Source: Dactylorhiza incarnata (lineage: Eukaryota; Streptophyta; Magnoliopsida; Asparagales; Orchidaceae). Taken from it: a DNA stretch of 64,000 nt. The first letter of the stretch is position 1, and each line of letters opens with the position of its first letter. Positions 44,663 to 55,707 of this stretch are shown here, one piece after another. The notes beneath the pieces are model-generated. The model did not search any database, had not been told where the DNA came from, and worked only from the letters and a program-made list of their open reading frames with translations. Position numbers and translations under genes: made by a program. The DNA lies in NCBI GenBank assembly GCA_033032865.1, contig JAWHQI010000024.1:186001-250000 (forward strand), written 5' to 3'.

Positions 44663-46230
44663 TGATGAGTCACATTTATATACGCTTTTATGGACTCATC
44701 CGGGCTAGTTTTCACTCTTGTGCATGTCTTTTTCGAGCTATTATTGCTTATATTTCTCTTATGCACATTTGCGCGCACTTACATGTTTTGTGCTCTATTT
44801 AGGCCCGTTTTGGTGTGCGTTTGCGCTCCATGTTGTTGGGGGTTAGCACATGGTGCTCCCCAATCCTTTTTCTATGATTGATTGGTGTTGGAAGTGTATT
44901 CCCAGTTGGATTGCTATTCTTGCAGGTGGTTGGATCATCCCATTTTGCCCAGAAATCATGATTGTTTATATCGCACGGTCGTGCATTTCCTTGACACACA
45001 GATGGTCGTGGTCGTGCGCCTTCTTCTGGGTAGCAAAACGGTGATTTGACTTTGTACGTGCGTTTTTACGCACGGGCATTTGCCCGTGCGCGAAAGAAAC
45101 ACACGATCGCCTGTTTCGCCTGGTTTTTAGCCAACCTGGATTTGGTCGTGCATTTTTACGCACAGGCGGCTTCGACCGTGCGTGAGTAAAATGCACCGGT
45201 GCTGCTGCTTCTTCCTCAAGGCAGTATCTTTTTGTTAAATAACGTACGGGCAACGCACGGTCGTGCGTTCGACCGTGCGTGACTTAATTTCTGTTGTTTT
45301 AGTATTTAAAGCAGGAAATCTGCTGAGTGGAAGGAGACCCGCGGGAAAAACTCCAGAGGCCCCCCATTTTCGCACATTTTCGCCGCTCCACCACCGCTTG
45401 ACCTAGGAGAAGCTCCGGCAACCGTTTCCTTGCAAAACTTCCGCCAAAGCTTCCTCCTTGGCCTCCTCCATCATCGATGAGCTCAAGAACGCCATAGACG
45501 GAAAGTCTCCGCTGCATTCAAGGTGTCCAACAAGAGTTAGCTCGAGCTAGACCACGAAGAAGACGGGTAAAGTAGAGGAAGGTGACAGCTCCTCCGGACC
45601 CCGGACGCAACTGAAGACCGAGCACGGACGAGGCTTGACAACCCTACGATTCCGTCCGAGAATCTTCATCAAAGTCTTCGAGCTTCAATTTTCTCTTTCC
45701 CCTTGCGCATTGCTTCAGAGTTTTCCTTGTATGTGTGTTAATTTGGATGATGTTCATAAACACTGTGTTTTAGTTAATATGATTTCATGCTTTTGAGATC
45801 TGTTGTGGTTTATGTGAACTGAGGAGTGCCCTAGTCCGCCATCCGCTCCACCGCTCTGTAGCGCGCTGCACTAGAAATTGCTAGTTGCGTGTTCCGCGAC
45901 AAGGTGCATACAACCCTCATTCTGCTGGTTACAAAACATCCATCTGCTAACCTTCTCGTCCACCGGCTCACCGAAGCACGGCCTCACGGCCTGCATTCCA
46001 TCCCGACAAGCGAAGCGGAGCTCTAGGCCCGCATTTTCTTTCATCGTTGCTAATCTAGGAAAACCAAAAATCAAAACCCCCTTTTTCTATTAATTACATA
46101 AGAATCAATATAAGTAATTCCCTAACAAGAATTCATATAACCCAACTTGCAGCCCTCTGAGAACGATATTCAGGGAGTCTCTCCCAATTTTATTACTTGA
46201 ACGATCGGTGCACTTGCCGTAATCGCATCA
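44663..46230 (+). repeat. 5' LTR of element D
   Basis: TGATGAGTCACATTTATA...AATCGCATCA. U3 carries the GGTCGTGCG cluster and a TATTTAAAG box at 45303-45311. The first 60 bp resemble the LTR start of E. Confidence 0.93.
44975..45311 (+). promoter_or_regulatory. U3 repeat cluster and TATA-like box of D
   Basis: About ten copies of GCACGGTCGTGCG or partial forms (cgcacggtcgtgcgttcga, ttacgcac...cgtgcg) lie in 310 bp, many as inverted pairs. TATTTAAAG follows. The 3' LTR has the same cluster at 53300-53635. Confidence 0.75.
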
Positions 46231-46236
46231 AGTTTT

Positions 46237-46254
46237 TGGCGCCGTTGCCGGGGA
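46237..46254 (+). other. primer-binding site of D (tRNA-Asp type)
   Basis: TGGCGCCGTTGCCGGGGA, six bases after the LTR end. It is typical of Athila elements and identical to the site of E. Confidence 0.95.
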
Positions 46255-46382
46255 CTGCAGGCGTGATGAATTTATGTCCGTGAAAAATCGTTGCAAGAGC
46301 TATAATCTCTATTCTCTTTATCTACCTCTGTTGTTTTCCTATTCTGTCGGATACATTCATTTAGCTGCTTGCATTCTTTTAA

Positions 46383-47500
46383 TTGGGCGCTAATCATTGT
46401 CTTGCAAGCAAGTTAATCATGACTTCTATTCAGCAACATATATACCTGGGAAGTTTGAATGATCTCAGGCTTCAGGCGGGAAGGAATGATCATGATTCCG
46501 AGATTCCAACCGACATCATTGAGTATATATCTGAGAATTGCAAGTTCAGTGGGGGTGGACATGAAGACGTGGTACACCACATGCAGGAATTCTTAGAGAT
46601 CTATTACACGTGTATATTCAGCGGAGTCGAGAACGACCAAAAAAAATCCTGGCGTTCTCATTCTCTCTGCACGATAAAGCCAAAAGCTGGTACTGGACCA
46701 TTCGGAAGAGAGAGACGACTTCATGGAGGCAGCTTGAGGAAAGATTCATGTATGACTTTCAACACCATGTACAAGTTTTGGATAAGTACAAGGAACTTAT
46801 CACCTTCGCTCAGGGAAAGGAGGAAACGTTATTTTACGCATGGGAGCATTTTAAATCGCTGCACGGGGAATGTTACCGAGAAGATTTGTCAGAAGACTTC
46901 CTGATTCAGATCTTTTATTTTAGCGTGCAGGAAAGATTCCGACCGGTATTTGATGTAGCAGCTGGAGGCGCTTTGTTTAATAAAGTGGGGAAGGATGCCT
47001 GGAAATAGTCATGAATGTAGCTCAGACTAGTCAGCATTGGAGTCATTCTCTTTTCCCCCCTAGCGCAGCCGAAGTTAACTCTGTAACACTCAATGGAGTA
47101 GTGAAATGTCTGCCGTCATAGCAGACAGAGCAGTTTTTAATTTTTGTGGTCGGTATGCTTCAGACAATGAATGACCAGTCCGCAGCAATTCAGCAGCTTC
47201 ACTCAACCTTAAGGATTCTCGCAGATGTCATTTCCGGTGTTGTGGATCATCCGCTAGAGTCTGTGAACACTATGAGGTTAAGAAGTGGCAGAAGTGTAGA
47301 AATTCATCCACTACTGGAATAACCTGTGAATTCTACGGACAAGCTTAATGCAGAAGCGGCAGAGGAACCGACACCTAACCCAGCTGAGCCGGACCCTGCT
47401 GGTGTTCCACAGCCCTTGAAGAGTATTGTAAAACCCCCATTCCCCCCATTGGTTACGGAATGAGAAGGCTGAGAAGCAACTTCAGAAATTCCTGGAAATG
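46383..47500 (+). pseudogene. gag: gag of element D
   Basis: The N-terminal part starts near 46420. A frameshift near 46610-46640 separates it from the open part to 47008, which has the retrotransposon gag core (FSLHDKAKSWYWTI, WRQLEERFMYDF, AWEHFKSLHGEC, AAGGALFNK). The remainder to 47500 is damaged by several stops. Gag would form the particle shell. Confidence 0.82.
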
Positions 47501-48073
47501 ATGAAGGGAGTGCAAGTTAGTATACCGCTAATTGAGGCCATTTCCCAAATACCGGGTTACTCCAAATTTTTGAAAAACCTGATTTCAAAGAGCAAATTAT
47601 TGGAGGACCTCAAAACCGTTGAGCTCACTAAGGAATGCTCTGCCCTGATCACCGACCATGTTCCGGCAAAGTGCAAGGACCCTGGCAGATTAACTATTCC
47701 TTGCAGAATCGGTCATCACCGATTCAGTCGGGCGCTCTATGATTTGGGAGCCTCAATCAACTTAATGCCGCTTTCCATCTTTCGTGAGCTAGGTGCAGGG
47801 ACTTTAAAGCCTACGCAGATGACACTGCAGCTGGCTGACAGATCGATCAAGAAACCAGCAGGAATGGTGGAAGATCTTACCATAGTGGTTAATGACCTTG
47901 CCTTCCCAGCTGATTTTGTTATCCTCGACATGAAGGCTGATGCAAAGGTACCTATTATCTTAGGGCACCCCTTTCTGGCTACAGCTCGTGCTATCATTAA
48001 AGTGGAGGAAGGGGAGCTCACACTCAGACTGGGACAGGATGCTATATCTTTCAATGTTCATGATTCGCCATAA
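47498..48073 (+). pseudogene. pol: protease region of element D
   Basis: 191 open codons. A gag-pol linker (VSIPLIEAISQIPGYSKFLK) leads to an aspartic protease with ALYDLGASINLMPLSIF; the catalytic core is D-L-G-A-S, as usual in Athila. A second conserved patch, VPIILGHPFLATARAII, follows. The frame ends at 48073 without RT, so the polyprotein is broken. Confidence 0.88.
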
Positions 48074-48333
48074 ATTTTAGAGATCACAGACTACGAACCG
48101 ATGGAACCGGGTGATGAATTTGATGGTCATAGTGATATGGCTCTGGGCGATAGCAAGGCATTATGGCAGCAAGAAGGTTTGAGCAGCGAGGGTGTACATT
48201 CAGACAAGTCTGAAGGGCTTCATATGACTAGAGAGTCACCCATTGTGTCAGCAGATATAAATACCTTGCCAGCCCTCAAACAATTGCCTAATTCTCTAAA
48301 TACATCTTTCTAGGAGAAAATACCACGCACCCG

Positions 48334-49676
48334 GTGATAATTTCTGCAACTCTGTCAGTTGCCAACGAACCTGCGTTGTTAGGTATGATACGAAGATACC
48401 AAAGAGTTTTCGGACGGTCCCTCGCAGATATCAAGGGAATCAGCCTCACTGTCTGCATGTATAAGATTCTTCTTGAAGATCAGTACAAACCTTCGGGTCA
48501 ACCCCAAAGGCGGCTGAACCCGAAGATGTAAGATGTAGTAAAGATGGAGGTAATAAAGCTTTTGGATGCTGGCATTATCTACCCAATCAGCGACAGCAAG
48601 TGGGTCAACCCAGTTCAGGTGGTGCCAAAGAAGGGATGGATCACTATTGTTGCCAATGAGAAGAATGAGTTGTTACCCACCCGAATGATCACCGAGTGGG
48701 GAGTTTGTATTGACTATCGCAAACTAAATGATGCAACGCGCAAGGACAATTTCACACTCCCTTTCATTGATCAGATGCTAGAAAAGTTGGCAGAGCAAGA
48801 CTATTATTATTTTCTGGATGGATACTCATGGTACAATCAAATCCTGATCGACCCTAAAGATCAAGACAAAATGACATTTACCCGCCCTTCAGGAACCTTC
48901 GCATTCAAGAGAATGATGTTTGGACTTTGCAATGCCCATGCGACTTTCCAACAATGCATGCTAGCTATCTTCGCCGACATGGTGGGAGATTTCCTTGAAG
49001 TTTTCATGGATGACTTCACCTTATTTGGCAGCTGCTTTGATTCGTGCCTCGCCAATTTAACCAAGACCTTGAAGCGGTGTGAGGATACCAATCTCATCTT
49101 GAACTGGGAAAAATGTCATTTTATGGTACGCGAGGGAATCGTGCTTGGGCATAAGGTTTCCCGCCAGGGGCTCGAGGTGGACCAAGCAAAGTGAGTGTTA
49201 TCAAGAACCTCCCACAGCCGTCGTCTGTCAAGGGTATCCACAGCTTTTTGGGACACGTGGGATTTTATCGGAGGATCATTAAGGATTTTTCATTCATTTC
49301 AAAACCTCTTTCTCACTTGTTAGTTAAGGATGTCCAATTCAACTTCGATGAAGCGTGCATGCGAGCTTTTGAGACCTTAAAGGGACAACTTGTTTCTGCC
49401 CCGATCTTGGTGGCACTTGATTGGAGTTTGCCATTTGTTATCATGTGCGATGCAAGTGACGTAGCCGTGGGAGCTGTGCTTGGTCAAAGGAGGAATAAAA
49501 TCTTTCACACCATATCTTATGCCAATCGTACTCTCAACAACGCCCAGGCAAATTACACCACCACGGAGAAGGAATTGCTAGCCATGATTTTCGCCTTCGA
49601 GAAATTCCACTCGTACTTGGTGCTATCAAAGGTAATAGTGTACACGGACCATGCCGCACTTAGGCACCTATTTTAG
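48334..49676 (+). pseudogene. pol: reverse transcriptase and RNase H of element D
   Basis: Three frames cover gypsy RT (WVNPVQVVPKK, CIDYRKLNDATRKD, FMDDFTLFG with the catalytic DD) and RNase H (CDASDVAVGAVLGQ, TEKELLAMIFAFEKF, VYTDHAALRHLF). Breaks are a stop near 48529 and a frame change near 49194. An in-frame stop at 49674 separates it from integrase. FGLCNAHATFQQCM has lost the usual 'P' of NAPATFQ. Confidence 0.92.
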
Positions 49677-49733
49677 AAGAAAGAGGCCAAACCACGTTTA
49701 ATCTGTTGGATTCTCCTTCTACAAGAGTATGGG

Positions 49734-50983
49734 ATGGAAATCAGAGACAAGAAGGGGGTGGAGAATGTAATAGCTGACCACTTATCGCGGTTGGAGCATG
49801 ACAAGTTGGGTGAAACCTCCAACAGCAAAGAGGAGGAAATGATTGATTATTTTCCGGATGAGAAGTTATTCGCAATCACTGCGCATGCCCCAACTACTTC
49901 ATGGTATGCTGATATTGCAAATTATCTTGCGTGTAAAACATTCTCGCCCATTCAATCCCCTCAGCAGAGACGAAAGTTGTCTTCTGACTCAAAATACTAC
50001 TTTTGGGAAGACCCGCGCTTGTTTCGCATATGCAATGATGGGATTATTAGGCGTTGCATCCCAGAGACTGAGTTTCAATCTATTCTGCAACATTGCCATG
50101 ATAGAGAAGTCAGTGGACATTTTGGAGCTAACAGGACAACACGTAAGGTACTGCAATGTGGGTTTTATTGGCCCACGCTCTTCAGGGATGCTCATGCCCA
50201 CATCTCCAAGTGTAACGAGTGTCAAATAACTGGGAATATTTCTCGGAGAAACGAGATGCCACTTAATAATATATTGGTGTGCGAACCCTACGATGTTTGG
50301 GGAATAGACTTCATGGGTCCTTTCCCAATGTCACATGGTAAGCAATATATCACTATAGCTGTAGATTATGTGTCAAAGTGGGTTGAATCCGATGCCGTTG
50401 CAGCTAATGATGCGCGCACAGTTCTAAACTTCATTAACAAAAATATCTTCTCAAGGTTCAGGGCACCAAGAACTATAATTAGTGATGGAGGTAGCCACTT
50501 CTGTAATAAGCAGTTTGTGCAATTGATGAAGAAATTTGGGGTCAACCACAAGATGTCTCTAGCTTATCACTCGCAAACATGCGGGCAAGTGGAAGTGTCC
50601 AACTGCGGACTCAAAAGAATAATCAAAAATCTATACATTCAAATAGGAAAGAGTGGGCCAAAAAGGTTGACGACGCTTTATGGGCATATCGGACTGCCAA
50701 CAAAACACCCATCGGCATGACACCTTTCCAATTAGTGTATGGGAAAGCTTGCCATCTTCCCATGGAGCTTGAGCACAAGGCACTCTGGTCGACCAAAATG
50801 CTGAACATGGACCTCGAATCCGCAATGGATAAATGTCGCACGCAACAAAATGAGTTAGACGAACTTATGCACTTTGCTTATGAGAATGCACGTATCTATA
50901 AGGAAAAAAAACAAAGCGAATTGAGCCTAGCGACCAAGTACTACTCTATAACTCCCGCCTCCGTCTATTTCCAGGGAAATTGA
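49734..50983 (+). pseudogene. pol: integrase of element D
   Basis: HHCC zinc region ([12 protein letters not shown]...CNECQ), core motifs [19 protein letters not shown] and a damaged Glu region ([13 protein letters not shown], with the catalytic E retained). A frameshift near 50600 leads to the C-terminal part ([35 protein letters not shown]), typical of Athila integrase. Confidence 0.92.
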
Positions 50984-51121
50984 AGTTGCGTTGGAGTGGC
51001 CCTTTGTTGTCACGGGAGTCTCTCCTTTCGGTGCTATTAAGGTAGCTGGGAAGAATGGAGACAGCTTCAAGGTTAAAGGGCATCGTCTAAAGATATATGA
51101 TAGCGGCCCGATCATCGAGGA

Positions 51122-52980
51122 ATGACAAAGTTTAGTTCTTGTAAATCTTGAGCAAGAAATTTTTTTTTTGTTATCCTAATTTGGTTGAATGTTTGTTGTG
51201 AACTTGATTATAGAGTTCGAGAAACTGAAAACAATAAATTGAATGCCAATGTGTGTTTGCATATAGCTGAGCTTTACTATCTCTTGAACTCTATTGCTAC
51301 AATGTTAATACAGGTATTTGGTCCACCTTAAGGACGGTAAACAAAAGGGCTTATGGGAGACGACCCAATTTTGTTGTTTTTGCTTTTGTTTATGCGTGTG
51401 TGTAGATGTGGTTTTGCAGGAAGGGCGACCTCAATGGCGGATACATATTGGCTCCAGTTCCAATTTAACGCTAATCTTCTGGTATACTCATTTCTGAGCA
51501 TGGGGTAACCTCTCCTCCCAATTCTTATTATGAATCTAGCATTATAATCTATGATGATTAGTTTAAGTCTGGGGGAGAGTAGTTGTCGTTACTCACTTGC
51601 ACATGCACATAAGCACAACATACTAGAAGTTACAATATAATTGTTATTTTTCATTCTCATAGCACACCACAACACCCACTAGAGAGCGCACTTAATCATA
51701 GGAGCGTAACGAGTCTAGCTCGTTTCTTTTGTAGGATTGGGAAAATTTTTGTTCTGGCTCAGGGTTGTAAGACGGAGTAAAATGTTGACTCTCGTAGTGC
51801 TCTAGTCGAGTACTCGCATCTTGCATAGATTTGTGTGTAGAATAAATTTGTCTTTATGCTTATAGTTTTGTAATTTTTCTATTTGCGTAATAATTGTTTA
51901 TTCTACTCAAAAGTGGTGAATCTGGTGTGAATCTAACGGTAGCGTAGGAATGTGTGTAGACGGTTGTTAGGTTTATATTGCTCGAGTCGGGAGGAAGAAT
52001 TATCTTTCTCGGTGGCTAAGAACTTGCCCCAAGCGACTCTTGAAGTATTGGTACAAGTTAGTTCAATGCGCGAGCGTGATGTAGGCCATCATTTTGGCCA
52101 GGTTGAGCTTTTGTACCATTCCTAAAGTCTGATCCTCGCTAGCCCCTTTGTGCCTACCCCGTCCTTTGATTCAGCTCCACCTTTATCTCACCAAAGCTTA
52201 AATGTTGATCCTAGTCGCACACCCAAATCTGAGCTTTAGTCTTGTTTTATTTTCATTATTGGGGTGTTGATGTGGTGATTTTTATAGTGGAAATTGTGGG
52301 TGTTGTTATTGAAAAATTTGCTGAAAAGGAAGAGAAAGAATAACAAGAATGAAAAAGAAACAAAAAGTTAATTATGAAAAAGTTAAACTGAAAATTTTGC
52401 AAATGTTTGTGTTGGGAGTAGGCGGTGCACACACCCATGTTGCAAAGTCCAAGTCTGGGGGGTGGTGCACCCACATGTTTATTGTGTTGCGTGGATAGTT
52501 TATTTCTGTGCTAGCTCATTTGGGTTTAGGTGCTTTAAGCCTTCATGTTAATCTTTGTATACCCTACCTTAACCCAAGCCTCATTTATAACCTAAAGTCC
52601 AACTGATTTGCGTGTTGAACCAAACTTTTGTCGTGGAGAGAGTGCGACCGGGTGAGCTTATGGTCACCGACATTGATGGATTTCAATGGAGGTTGTTCCG
52701 AGCACCGATCTTGAGTAATAGTAGCCTCAGTGATTAGTCTACTTTCTTCTTACGCGTTACCGGCTGATTCACCGTGATTCAACTTTTGAGTAGAGATAAT
52801 ATATATGTACGCTCTTAGATTATTACAAAGTGTTTGTATAACTAAAATTTCTTCTACTGCATTTCTATGCGTGCAAGCATGCGACTTCGCATGGTGCTCC
52901 GCTTCTACAATTGTTAAGCCAGCTAATCAAATTTTCCGTCCACATAAGGAATGATTTTCTCGGGACGAGCAAATGGTTAA
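51122..52980 (+). other. long 3' non-coding region of D
   Basis: No env-like frame is left. Blocks are shared with E in order: GTTTAAGTCTGGGGGAGAG near 51560, aacttgccccaagcgactct near 52020, and GTCCAAGTCTGGGGGG near 52445. These GTCTGGGGG tracts look like internal polypurine tracts. Confidence 0.7.
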
Positions 52981-52991
52981 GTCTGTGGGTG
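52981..52991 (+). other. polypurine tract of D
   Basis: GTCTGTGGGTG directly before the 3' LTR, a mutated form of the GTCTGGGGGTG seen in E. Confidence 0.75.
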
Positions 52992-54582
52992 TGATGAGTC
53001 CCATTTATATACGCTTTTATGGACTCACGCGGGCTAGTTTTCACTCTTGTGCACGTCTTTTTCGAGCTATTATTGCTTATATTTCTCTTATGCACATTTG
53101 CGCGCACTTACATGTTTTGTGCTCTATTTAGGCCCATTTTGTTGTGCGTTTGCGATCCATGTTGTTGGGGGTAAGCACGTGGTGCTCCCAAATCCTTTTT
53201 CTATGATTGATTGGTGCTGGAAGTGTATTCCCAGCTGGATTGTTATTCTTGCAGGTGGTTGGATCATCCCATTTTGCCCAAAAATCATGATTGTTTATAT
53301 CGAATGGTCGTGCGTTTCCTTGATGCACGGTCGTGTGTTTCCTTGATGCACAGACGGCTGCGGTCGTGCACCTTCTTCTGGGTAGCAAAATGGTGATCTG
53401 ACTTTTTTCGTGCATTTTTACGCATGGACATTTGCCCGTGCGCGAAAGAAACGCACGATCGCCTGGTTGGCCTGGGTTTTAGCCAACCTGGATTTGGTCG
53501 TGCGTTTTTACGCACGGGCAGCTTCGACCGTGCATGAGTAAAACGAACGGGCACTGCTGCGTCTTCCTCAAGGAAGTATCTTTTTGTTAAATAACACACG
53601 AGCAACACACGGTCGTGCGTTCGACCGTGCGTGACTTAATTTTTGTCGTTTTAGTATTTAAAGCAGGAAATCTACTGAGTGGAAGGAGACCCGCGGGAAA
53701 AACTCCAGAAGCCCGCCATTTCCGCCCATTTTCGCCGCTCCACCACCGCTTGACCTAGGAGAAGCTCCGGCAACCGCTTCCTTGCAAAACTTCTGCCAAA
53801 GCTTCCTCCTTGGCCTCCTCCATCATCGATGATCTCAATAACGCCATAGACGGAAAGTCTCCGCTGCATTCAAGGTGTCCAAAAAGAGTTAGCTCGAGCT
53901 AGACCACGAAGAAGATGGGTAAAGTAGAGGAAGGTGACAGATCCTCCGGACCCTGGACGCAACTGAAGATCGAGCACGGAAGAGGCTTGAGAACCCTACG
54001 ATTCCGGCCGAGAATCTTCAGCAAAGTCTTCGAGCTTCGGTTTTCTCTTTCCCTTTGCGCATTGCTTCAGAGTTTTCCTTGTATGTGTGTTAATCTGGAT
54101 GATGTTCATAAACACTGTGTTTTAGTTAATATGATTTCATGCTTTTGAGATCTGTTGTGGATTATGTGAACTGAGGAGTGCCCTAGTCCGCCATCTGCTC
54201 CACCGTTCTGTAGTGCGCCGCACTAGCAATTGCTAGTTGCGTGTTCCGCGATGAGGTGCCTACGACCCTCATTACGCTGGTTACAAAACATCCATCCGCT
54301 AGCCTTCTCGTCCACCTGCTCACCGAAGCACGGCATCGCGGCCTGTATTCCATCCCGACAAGCGAAGCGGAGCTCTAGGCCCGCATTTTCTTTCATCGTT
54401 GCTAATCTAGGAAAACCAAAAATCAAAACCCCTTTTTTCTATTAATTACATAAGAATCTATATAAGTAATTCCCTAACAAGAATTCATATAACCCAACTT
54501 GCGGTCCTCTGAGAATGATATTCAGGGAGTCTCTCCCAATTTTATTACTTGAACGACCAGTGCACTTGTCGTAATCGCATCA
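52992..54582 (+). repeat. 3' LTR of element D
   Basis: 1,591 bp. Same ends as the 5' LTR. GGTCGTGCG cluster at 53300-53635 and TATTTAAA at 53655-53662. Scattered substitutions and short indels distinguish it from the 5' LTR. Confidence 0.93.
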
Positions 54583-54587
54583 CTAGG

Positions 54588-55165
54588 TACCAGGCTTATC
54601 CTAAGGAATCTCACTACTCAGCTGCAAAGAGGATTTTGAGATACCTTAAAGGCAGCCTACATCTTGGCCTTTGGTATCCTAAGAACAATGATTTTGAACT
54701 AACTGGATTTTCAGATGCATATTTTGCAGGCTGCAAAGAAGGCAGGAAAAGCACAAGTGGCACCTGTCAATTCCTAGGAAGAAGGTTAATATCATGGAGC
54801 AGCAAAAAGCAGACATGTGTGGCTATATCCACTGCTGAGTCTGAATACATTGCTGCAGGAATTTGTTGTGCATAGCTATTGTGGATTCAACACCAGCTAG
54901 AGGACTACAACCTCACGGTAAGTGAGTCTCCTCTTTATTGCGACTCATCCAGTGCCATCTCTATTGCTAAGAATCCTGTCTCACATAGCAGGACCAAGCA
55001 CATAGAGATAAGGTATCACTTTTAAGAGAACATGTTGAATGTAAAGACATCTCCCTTGAATTTGTCCGCACTGACAGTCAAGTTGCTGATATCTTTACAA
55101 AGCCATTGGATGAAGCAAAGTTTAATTCCTTCAAGATTGATCTAGGAATGTTAAATGTAGAATAA
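54588..55165 (+). pseudogene. pol: pol of element A, 3' part (end of RT and RNase H)
   Basis: Continues from 44662 after insert D with YQAYPKESHYSAAKRILRYL. RNase H shows FSDAYFAGCKEGRKSTSGT (the usual DAD is DAY), TAESEYIAAG and SRTKHIEIRYHF. A TAG at 54873 and a small deletion near 55021 break it. It ends LGMLNVE at 55165, matching LGMLKMD in B. Confidence 0.92.
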
Positions 55166-55369
55166 ATGCCAAACATTTTCTTATTTCAATCATCTATGAT
55201 GATATGCTATTGTCATAACTATGCATTTAAAGTATTGTGTTTATGATTCATAATTTTGTCTCATCAACAAACCTATTGACACAGTTAGGACATCACTCAA
55301 GCAGATCTTAAAAGGTCTAATGTTCAGGTAGTTAGATCAGCTTAAACAAAAAGCCTATTTCAGCTAAAC

Positions 55370-55610
55370 CGCTGAGACAGCTGGGAAGCATCTCAGCTGA
55401 ACCACTGAGACTGCTAAAACTGTCCCAGCGGTTGCTTGTGCCCTGTCCCAGCGGTCAAGGTAGTAGTCTCAGCGATTCCACTAAGACGGGCTAGTCTCTT
55501 TAAAATTTGTCTATTTGCACCCCAACTAACCTAATTCCCCTCAAAATTATAAGTTCACTTAACTCTAATTAAAGGGGCTAATCATGAAACAAAATTAGGT
55601 TATATAAATA
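55370..55610 (+). promoter_or_regulatory. internal promoter-like module before A ORF3
   Basis: About eight CCGCTGAGAC/GTCTCAGCGG-type motifs lie at 55373-55490, including cagctaaaccgctgagaca, a 19-base exact match to U3 of the A LTR. TATAAATA follows at 55603-55610, 98 bp before the ORF3 ATG. No splice acceptor is needed to explain ORF3 expression with this layout. Confidence 0.65.
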
Positions 55611-55707
55611 GTCAATCTTAATTAGTGAAAGGTACATGACCCTTCTTTCCTAGCCGCCGAGACGAATCACCTACTCTTCCATCCCAGCGCATTCTTCTGC
55701 CACAGCA

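Larger units (their letters stand above)
44663..54582 (+). mobile_element. Element D: Athila-type Ty3/gypsy retrotransposon
   Basis: 9,920 bp with LTRs of 1,568 and 1,591 bp (TGATGAGTC...CGCATCA) and the perfect duplication ctagg (44658-44662 and 54583-54587). tRNA-Asp primer-binding site; order gag, protease, RT, RNase H, integrase, which is gypsy order; then a long non-coding 3' region. All genes are broken. The LTRs differ visibly, so D is older than C and E. Confidence 0.95.

Noticed and set aside
45871..46093. frames on both strands near the end of the D LTR, repeated at 54223-54445
   Set aside because: LTR sequence present twice because it is an LTR pair; no domain and the element reads through it as U5.
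49989..50225. minus-strand frame opposite D integrase
   Set aside because: Shadow of the integrase frame; codon pattern follows the plus strand.
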